Source of the DNA: Xanthobacteraceae bacterium
GTDB taxonomy: Bacteria; Pseudomonadota; Alphaproteobacteria; Rhizobiales; Xanthobacteraceae
Reading direction: 5' to 3'
NCBI GenBank assembly: GCA_019746355.1
Contig: JAIESC010000036.1
Location: 1-10,477 of the forward strand
DNA length: 10,477 nucleotides
The translations under genes and the position numbers were made by a program. Under the pieces are notes generated by a model. It worked only from the letters and a program-made list of their open reading frames with translations, was not told where the DNA came from and did no database searches. Below, piece after piece: positions 5,693 to 10,477 of the stretch. Numbering within the stretch: the first letter of the stretch is position 1; every line of letters starts with the position of its first letter.

Positions 5693-6642
5693 CCACGCTC
5701 GCCAACCGCTACGATATCGTCTTCCTGTTCGAGGTCACCAACGGCAATCCGAACGGCGATCCGGATGCTGGCAATCTGCCGCGCATGGACCCGGAAACCA
5801 ATGTCGGCCTTGTCAGCGACGTGTCGCTTAAGCGCAAGATTCGGAATTACACGGAACTCGCGCGCGGTGATCAGCCCGGCTACCGCATTTACGTTCAGGA
5901 GGGCTCGATCCTCAACGAGAAGCACCGCGAGGCCTACAAGGCGGTGCGGATCGGCAATGACAAGGTTGCCAAGGAAAAATCGCTCAATCCGCAAAGCGAT
6001 GAGGAGGCGAGGGCGCTCACCAAGTTCATGTGCGACAATTTCTTTGACGTCCGCACGTTTGGCGCGGTGATGAGCACCGGCATCAATGCTGGCCAGGTGC
6101 GTGGCCCGGTTCAAATAGCCTTTGCCAGATCGGTCGAGAAAATTCTGCCGCTGGAAATCTCGATCACCCGCATGGCAGCAACCAACGAGAAGGAGAAGGC
6201 CGATCGCGAGAAGGGAAGCGAGGGCGACGAGCGCACCGAGAACCGCACGATGGGGCGTAAGCATGTCGTGCCATACGGGCTTTATCGCGCCCACATGTTC
6301 GTCAATGCGAAGCTTGCCGAGCGCACCGGTTTTAGCCAGGAAGACCTCGATCACGTCTTTGACGCGCTGAGGTCGATGTTCGAGCACGACCGTTCCGCCG
6401 CACGCGGCGAGATGGCGTCGCGCCGCGTGATCGCCTTCAAGCATTCGTCGGCATTGGGGAATGCCCCGGCCCACGCGCTGTTTGATCGCGTTCTGGTGCA
6501 GCGGCGATTCCGTGGGGACCTGTACGAGCTTGGCGACGACAGGCTGGACAATGCGCCTGCGGCGCGCCGCTTCGAGGACTACGAAGTATCGCTGCGGCAC
6601 GACGGTTTGCCGGAAGGTGTTGAGATTATCAACGTCCTATAG
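5689..6642 (+). CDS. cas7: Cas7c (Csd2), crRNA-binding backbone subunit of Cascade
   Basis: The 317-residue RAMP protein polymerises along the crRNA spacer and holds guide RNA and target DNA. The N-terminus YDIVFLFEVTNGNPNGDPDAGNLPR is the Csd2 signature; further family blocks are VSLKRKIRNY, FDVRTFGAVMST, GQVRGPVQIAFARSV, MGRKHVVPYGLYRAHMFVNA and the C-terminal LPEGVEIINVL. It is somewhat longer than many Csd2 proteins owing to a charged, Glu/Lys-rich insertion (NEKEKADREKGSEGDERTEN, about 165-184) before the RKHVVPYG block. The start codon overlaps the cas8c stop (ATGA). Cas7-type subunits impose the periodic disruption in which every sixth guide base is not paired, which is relevant to the position-6 mismatch of the CreR-like RNA. 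Confidence 0.96.
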   Translation: MTTLANRYDIVFLFEVTNGNPNGDPDAGNLPRMDPETNVGLVSDVSLKRKIRNYTELARGDQPGYRIYVQEGSILNEKHREAYKAVRIGNDKVAKEKSLNPQSDEEARALTKFMCDNFFDVRTFGAVMSTGINAGQVRGPVQIAFARSVEKILPLEISITRMAATNEKEKADREKGSEGDERTENRTMGRKHVVPYGLYRAHMFVNAKLAERTGFSQEDLDHVFDALRSMFEHDRSAARGEMASRRVIAFKHSSALGNAPAHALFDRVLVQRRFRGDLYELGDDRLDNAPAARRFEDYEVSLRHDGLPEGVEIINVL

Positions 6643-6646
6643 CCTC

Positions 6647-7330
6647 ATGATGCCGCCCGCGGACCCCGACAACCCGATCCCCATCTCCGCGCTCCAGCAC
6701 GCCGTCTATTGCCTGCGCCAGGCTGCCCTCATCCATATCGAGCGCGTCTGGGCCGAGAACCGCTTCACCGCCGAGGGCCGCGTGCTGCACGACGTGGCCC
6801 ACGAGGCAGGCTCCCGGAAAAGCCGTGGCGTGCGCCGCGTCACGGCGTTGCCGCTCGCTTGCATCCGCCTGAACATTGCCGGCGTCGCCGACGTGGTCGA
6901 ATTCCACGCCGGACCTGACGGCGAGACTGCCCTTCCCATTGAATACAAGCGCGGCAAGCCGAAGCTGCATCGCGCCGACGAGGTGCAGCTCTGTGCCCAG
7001 GCGCTTTGCCTCGAGGAGATGACCGGCCGGCCGGTGCCCGAGGGCGCGCTGTTCTATGGCGAAACCAAGCGTCGCGTGGTGGTGCCGTTCGATGCCGAGC
7101 TGCGCAAGCTCACCGAGGACACGGCCCTGGCGTTCGGCGCTCTCGTCGCGGAGGGTCGCACGCCGCCGCCGGTCTGGAAGGCCGCGCGCTGCCGCGCCTG
7201 CTCGCTGATCGAGCTGTGCCGGCCGCAGGCGATGGCAAAGTCGGCGCTCGCCTTTCGCCGGCGCGCGCTCGCCGCAGCGCTTGCGCCGCCGCTGGCGCCG
7301 GAGGAGGCTGCCGGCGAGACGGTGCCGTGA
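6647..7330 (+). CDS. cas4: Cas4, RecB-like PAM-processing exonuclease
   Basis: The 227-residue product is the iron-sulfur nuclease that trims prespacers and ensures PAM-correct acquisition with Cas1-Cas2. Cluster cysteines are C22 (AVYCLRQ) and the C-terminal trio C182, C185 and C191 (CRACSLIELC). RecB-like active-site residues are visible: H48 (GRVLHDVAHE), D82 (GVADVVEF), E99 and K101 (PIEYKRGK), and Q114/Q118 in DEVQLCAQ. ATG 6647 is 4 nt after the cas7c stop; a second ATG follows at 6650, and there is no strong ribosome site, so coupling with cas7c is likely. The frame stays open upstream inside cas7c, but the family N-terminus (PIPISALQHAVYC) fits the chosen start. GC content is very high (48 of 60 bases at 7141-7200). 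Confidence 0.95.
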   Translation: MMPPADPDNPIPISALQHAVYCLRQAALIHIERVWAENRFTAEGRVLHDVAHEAGSRKSRGVRRVTALPLACIRLNIAGVADVVEFHAGPDGETALPIEYKRGKPKLHRADEVQLCAQALCLEEMTGRPVPEGALFYGETKRRVVVPFDAELRKLTEDTALAFGALVAEGRTPPPVWKAARCRACSLIELCRPQAMAKSALAFRRRALAAALAPPLAPEEAAGETVP

Positions 7331-8361
7331 AGAAGCTGCTCAACACGCTCTACGCCACCACGGAGGGTGCGCGGCTGCGCAAGGACGGCGAGAACCTGGT
7401 CGCCGAGGTCGATGGCGCCGAGCGCGGCCGCGTGCCGCTGCACATGCTGGGCGGCGTGGTGGTGTTCGGGGCGACGAGTGTTTCGCCGCCCTTGATCGGT
7501 GCGCTGGCCAGGGCCGGCATCACCCTGGTGCTGCTCGATCGGCAGGGCCGGTTTCAGGCGAGGGTGGACGGCCCGGTCAGCGGCAATGTGCTGCTGCGGC
7601 GCGCCCAGTACCGCGCGTCCGAGCAGCCGGACGAGATCGTGCGCAGCATCGTCTCGGCCAAGATCGCGAACCAGCGCGCGGTGCTGCAGCGCGCGTTGCG
7701 CGACCACGGTGAGGAGATGGCGGCGGAGCGCCGCGCGGCGGTCGCGGCCGCGGTCGAACGCATGGAGCGGATCCTGCGCCGGGTCGCTTTCATGAACGAG
7801 GGCGCGGACGTCATGCGCGGCGCGGAAGGCGAGGCAGCCAACGGCTATTTCGCGGTGTTCGGCGATCTGATCCGTTCGCCCGATGCCGATATCCGCTTCA
7901 ACGGCCGCAGCCGGCGGCCGCCGCTCGACCCGGTCAACGCGCTGTTGTCGTTCCTCTACACGCTGCTCACGCACGACTGCCGCAGCGCCGCCGAAAGCAT
8001 CGGCCTCGATCCGGCGGTCGGCTTCCTGCATCGCGACCGGCCGGGGCGGCCAAGTCTTGCGCTCGACCTGATGGAGGAACTGCGGCCGGTGCTGGCCGAT
8101 CGCCTGGCGCTGTCGTTGATCAACCGGCGACAGGTGCGCAGCGGCGATTTCGAGACCCGCGACGGCGGCGCGGTGCTGCTCACGGAAGCCGGCCGCAAGA
8201 CCGTGCTGACGGCCTGGCAGGAGCGCAAGAAAGAGGAGCGGCGGCATCCGTTCCTCGACGAAATGGCTCCGCTCGGGCTTGTGCCCTATCTGCAGGCGCA
8301 GTTGCTCGCCCGCCATCTGCGCGGCGACCTCGATGCCTATCCGCCATGGTTCTGGAAATGA
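7327..8361 (+). CDS. cas1: Cas1, CRISPR integrase
   Basis: The 344-residue integrase inserts new spacers at the leader end of the array together with Cas2. It starts with GTG 7327, whose bases overlap the cas4 stop (GTGA), giving MKKLLNTLYATTEGARLRKDG, the normal I-C Cas1 N-terminus. Metal-binding residues appear to be E167 (RGAEGEAANGYF), H235 (GFLHRDRPGRPS) and D247/E250 (LALDLMEELRP). The C-terminus, LLARHLRGDLDAYPPWFWK, is also typical. An open frame continues upstream to 7006 but is only a shadow of cas4. The gene is intact, so acquisition should be functional, in agreement with 25 uniform repeats. Confidence 0.97.
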   Translation: MKKLLNTLYATTEGARLRKDGENLVAEVDGAERGRVPLHMLGGVVVFGATSVSPPLIGALARAGITLVLLDRQGRFQARVDGPVSGNVLLRRAQYRASEQPDEIVRSIVSAKIANQRAVLQRALRDHGEEMAAERRAAVAAAVERMERILRRVAFMNEGADVMRGAEGEAANGYFAVFGDLIRSPDADIRFNGRSRRPPLDPVNALLSFLYTLLTHDCRSAAESIGLDPAVGFLHRDRPGRPSLALDLMEELRPVLADRLALSLINRRQVRSGDFETRDGGAVLLTEAGRKTVLTAWQERKKEERRHPFLDEMAPLGLVPYLQAQLLARHLRGDLDAYPPWFWK

Positions 8362-8377
8362 ATGGGGGAGGCTGGCC

Positions 8378-8668
8378 GTGCTGGTGCTCGTGACCTACGA
8401 CGTGAGCCTCGTGCAGCCGGGCGGGGCGCGGCGACTGCGTCGCGTCGCCAAGTCCTGCCAGGACTACGGCCAGCGGGTACAGTTCTCGGTGTTCGAGATC
8501 GAGGTCGATCCGGCGCAATGGGCCACGTTGAAAGCCAAGCTCGAAGGCCTGATCGACCGTGAACACGACAGTTTGCGCTACTATTACCTCGGCTCGAACT
8601 GGCGTCGCCGGGTCGAACATGTGGGAGCAAAGGCGGCAGCCGATCTCGACGGGGCGCTGATCGTGTAA
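8378..8668 (+). CDS. cas2: Cas2, CRISPR adaptation protein
   Basis: The 96-residue protein bridges two Cas1 dimers in the integration complex. The ferredoxin-like start MLVLVTYDVS carries the conserved Asp after the first strand, and RRLRRVAKSCQDYGQRVQFSVFEIEVD and SLRYYYLGSNW are standard family blocks. Start GTG 8378 is supported by GGGAGG at 8366-8371 with 6-nt spacing, and by the usual I-C Cas2 length. It lies 16 nt after cas1 and is the last gene before the leader. Confidence 0.96.
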   Translation: MLVLVTYDVSLVQPGGARRLRRVAKSCQDYGQRVQFSVFEIEVDPAQWATLKAKLEGLIDREHDSLRYYYLGSNWRRRVEHVGAKAAADLDGALIV

Positions 8669-8853
8669 CATGCGGCGCGAACCGCAAGCGTGCCGTCCCT
8701 GCCTGGGAGGCTCGCGCCCGGGCGAGCTGTTTGAAATCGTGAACAGAAGTCGTTCGGTGCCGCCCGGTGCCTCGGTGAGGGCGAAGGCCTCGCCGTGGCT
8801 TCGCGCCTTGGGCCGCCTTTTTCATGATCGAGGGCTATGTTACGGGTGGAGCG
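8669..8853 (+). promoter_or_regulatory. CRISPR leader
   Basis: These 185 bases between cas2 and the first repeat contain no convincing gene and are placed where the leader of a I-C array belongs, so spacer 1 should be the newest. An AT-rich patch TTTGAAATCGTGAACAGAAG lies at 8730-8749. GCGAAG at 8781-8786 pairs with CTTCGC at 8799-8804. TATGTT at 8836-8841 could be a -10, but the nearest TTG (8808) is too far away for a good -35. The array promoter should be here, but I cannot fix its position. Confidence 0.75.
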
Positions 8854-10477
8854 GGTCGCGTCCGCACGGGCGCGCGGATAGAAACAAACTGTTTGATGTG
8901 AATAGCATGTACCCGGCAGTGGGTCGCGTCCGCACGGGCGCGCGGATAGAAACGCTTAGGTTTCAACTGCGCGTCGATTGACGCGGGGTCGCGTCCGCAC
9001 GGGCGCGCGGATAGAAACATCTGCCCTATGTTGGCTCGCAGGTATTTCTAGGTCGCGTCCGCACGGGCGCGCGGATAGAAACGGCGCGCATAGAGGCGCA
9101 TCATGGCATCACGGTCGAGGGTCGCGTCCGCACGGGCGCGCGGATAGAAACCTCTAGACCTCTCCACCGTCATTTCGTTCATCAAGGTCGCGTCCGCACG
9201 GGCGCGCGGATAGAAACTCGCGGCGGCTCATTGATCCTCCGCCAGCTTCCAGGGTCGCGTCCGCACGGGCGCGCGGATAGAAACATCATCGGGAGAAGGA
9301 CGCGCTCGGAGAAGTCGTGGGTCGCGTCCGCACGGGCGCGCGGATAGAAACCCTGACAGTCGAGCACGGAGGGGAACATGACGGTCGGTCGCGTCCGCAC
9401 GGGCGCGCGGATAGAAACTGATCGAGGGCCTGACTGCAACACAGATTGCCGAGGTCGCGTCCGCACGGGCGCGCGGATAGAAACTACACCGGAAACAGAA
9501 CCAAAGACCGGACATGGAGGTCGCGTCCGCACGGGCGCGCGGATAGAAACAGACGCTTGAAGTTCTGCGCCGTGCTCTCGATAAGTGGTCGCGTCCGCAC
9601 GGGCGCGCGGATAGAAACAATCAAACACACTACGCGCACCGCTCCGCCTATGGTCGCGTCCGCACGGGCGCGCGGATAGAAACCTCTGATGGCAGGGTCA
9701 GTTGGCCCCGCAATCACGGTCGCGTCCGCACGGGCGCGCGGATAGAAACTGTTTCCGGTGTAGAACGCATCAAGGTCATTGAACGGTCGCGTCCGCACGG
9801 GCGCGCGGATAGAAACAGGTAGGACGTGGCGTAGTAGTGTAACGGCGTCGGTCGCGTCCGCACGGGCGCGCGGATAGAAACCGTGCCGCATCGATACCTT
9901 CCGGAGGTCTGCAGCCCGGTCGCGTCCGCACGGGCGCGCGGATAGAAACTGTTCTGCTCCGCCGTCGCTATGGTCGGCAGCGGGTCGCGTCCGCACGGGC
10001 GCGCGGATAGAAACATCCAACCGCTTTTTGAGCCAGTCGGGCATGTAGGGTCGCGTCCGCACGGGCGCGCGGATAGAAACATTGCCGACTACCTCGGGAC
10101 GATCCAGCCATAGGTGGGTCGCGTCCGCACGGGCGCGCGGATAGAAACCTCAAGGAGTGGCGGGAATACCGGAACCTGACCCGGTCGCGTCCGCACGGGC
10201 GCGCGGATAGAAACCCATACTAAATCCAGCATCCTCCAAAAATGCCGGGTCGCGTCCGCACGGGCGCGCGGATAGAAACGTGTCTTCGGGGCAGAAGTAG
10301 ACCGCGCTGAGGGGGGTCGCGTCCGCACGGGCGCGCGGATAGAAACCGCTCCCCACGAACGACAGGTGGCATCGTCAGAAGGTCGCGTCCGCACGGGCGC
10401 GCGGATAGAAACCTGCTCCCCGGTCTGGGACTGATACTGTCCCGAGGTCGCGTCCGCACGGGCGCGCGGATAGAAAC
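8854..10477 (+). CRISPR. Type I-C CRISPR array: 25 repeats, 24 spacers, reaching the window edge
   Basis: The repeat is 32 nt, begins GGTCGCGTCC and ends CGGATAGAAAC, and I see no variant among the 25 copies. Its hairpin is CGCGTCC-GCAC-GGGCGCG with one U-G pair, and the 11-nt handle is CGGATAGAAAC. Repeats start at 8854, 8922, 8987, 9051, 9120, 9186, 9253, 9320, 9387, 9453, 9519, 9587, 9652, 9718, 9785, 9850, 9918, 9983, 10049, 10117, 10183, 10248, 10315, 10381 and 10446. Spacers are 32-37 nt, mostly 33-36, and all differ. Transcription is rightward, from the leader. The last repeat ends exactly at the window end and is not degenerate, so the array probably continues. Spacers 10 (9485-9518) and 14 (9750-9784) overlap as reverse complements; spacer 1 (8886-8921) encodes a polymerase motif. 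Confidence 0.99.

Noticed and set aside
5629..6600. 323-codon - strand open frame over cas7c
   Set aside because: It is antisense to a clear cas7c gene and lacks any recognisable domain or start signal.
8781..8822. Possible intrinsic terminator after cas2 (GC-rich stems then TTTTT at 8818-8822)
   Set aside because: The best stem (8781-8804) ends 13 nt before the T-run, and competing GC-rich pairings are equally good; not supportable.
8835..10459. Series of - strand and + strand open frames over the array with repeated peptides such as SARPCGRD or RVRTGARIET
   Set aside because: These are translations of the CRISPR repeat, not proteins.

Overview
The window holds an essentially complete type I-C CRISPR-Cas locus on the + strand, from a GC-rich proteobacterium. 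An alphaproteobacterium (Rhizobiales-like) is my inference from the base composition, protein style and neighbouring transporter gene; no rRNA or other marker fixes the taxon. Bases 1-245 carry, on the - strand, the N-terminal part of an ABC-transporter ATPase of the NitT/TauT style. This is the chromosomal flank and is cut by the window edge.

The Cas genes follow in the usual I-C order: cas3 (475-2775), then after a 473-nt interval cas5c (3249-3938), cas8c (3935-5692), cas7c (5689-6642), cas4 (6647-7330), cas1 (7327-8361) and cas2 (8378-8668). From cas5c to cas2 the genes overlap by 4 nt or are separated by at most 16 nt, so they form one transcription unit. A probable second product, the small subunit Cas11c, is read from an internal GTG with a strong Shine-Dalgarno inside cas8c. 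A 185-nt leader leads into an array of 25 identical 32-nt repeats and 24 spacers (8854-10477). The window ends exactly on a repeat, so the array probably continues.

The most interesting part is the cas3-cas5c interval (2776-3248), which is not empty. It has (a) a promoter-like element with a consensus -35; (b) a small helix-turn-helix gene (2896-3087); and (c) directly after that gene a lone, diverged CRISPR repeat (3114-3145) followed by a spacer-like sequence. This pseudo-spacer matches the DNA just upstream of the small gene's -35 box in 16 of its first 18 bases. The match starts exactly at the repeat/spacer junction, has the I-C PAM TTC in the correct place (2804-2806), and one of its two mismatches is at position 6, which is not read in type I seeds. 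This is the architecture of a CRISPR-like regulatory RNA (CreR-type, or the CreA half of a CreTA pair). It would send the Cascade complex to repress a promoter inside its own cas operon, without cleavage.

The array also gives internal evidence. Spacers 10 and 14 start with 13 bases that are reverse complements of each other, so they come from overlapping protospacers on opposite strands of one target. Each spacer reveals the other's PAM, and both are TTC. Spacer 1 reads as the motif A of a protein-primed (phi29/PRD1-like) family B DNA polymerase, which hints at a recent invader.

Working model: Cas4-Cas1-Cas2 acquire TTC-flanked spacers; Cas5c cuts pre-crRNA; Cas5c-Cas8c-Cas7c-Cas11c form Cascade; Cas3 degrades targets; and the lone crRNA-like element reports Cascade supply back to an operon promoter.
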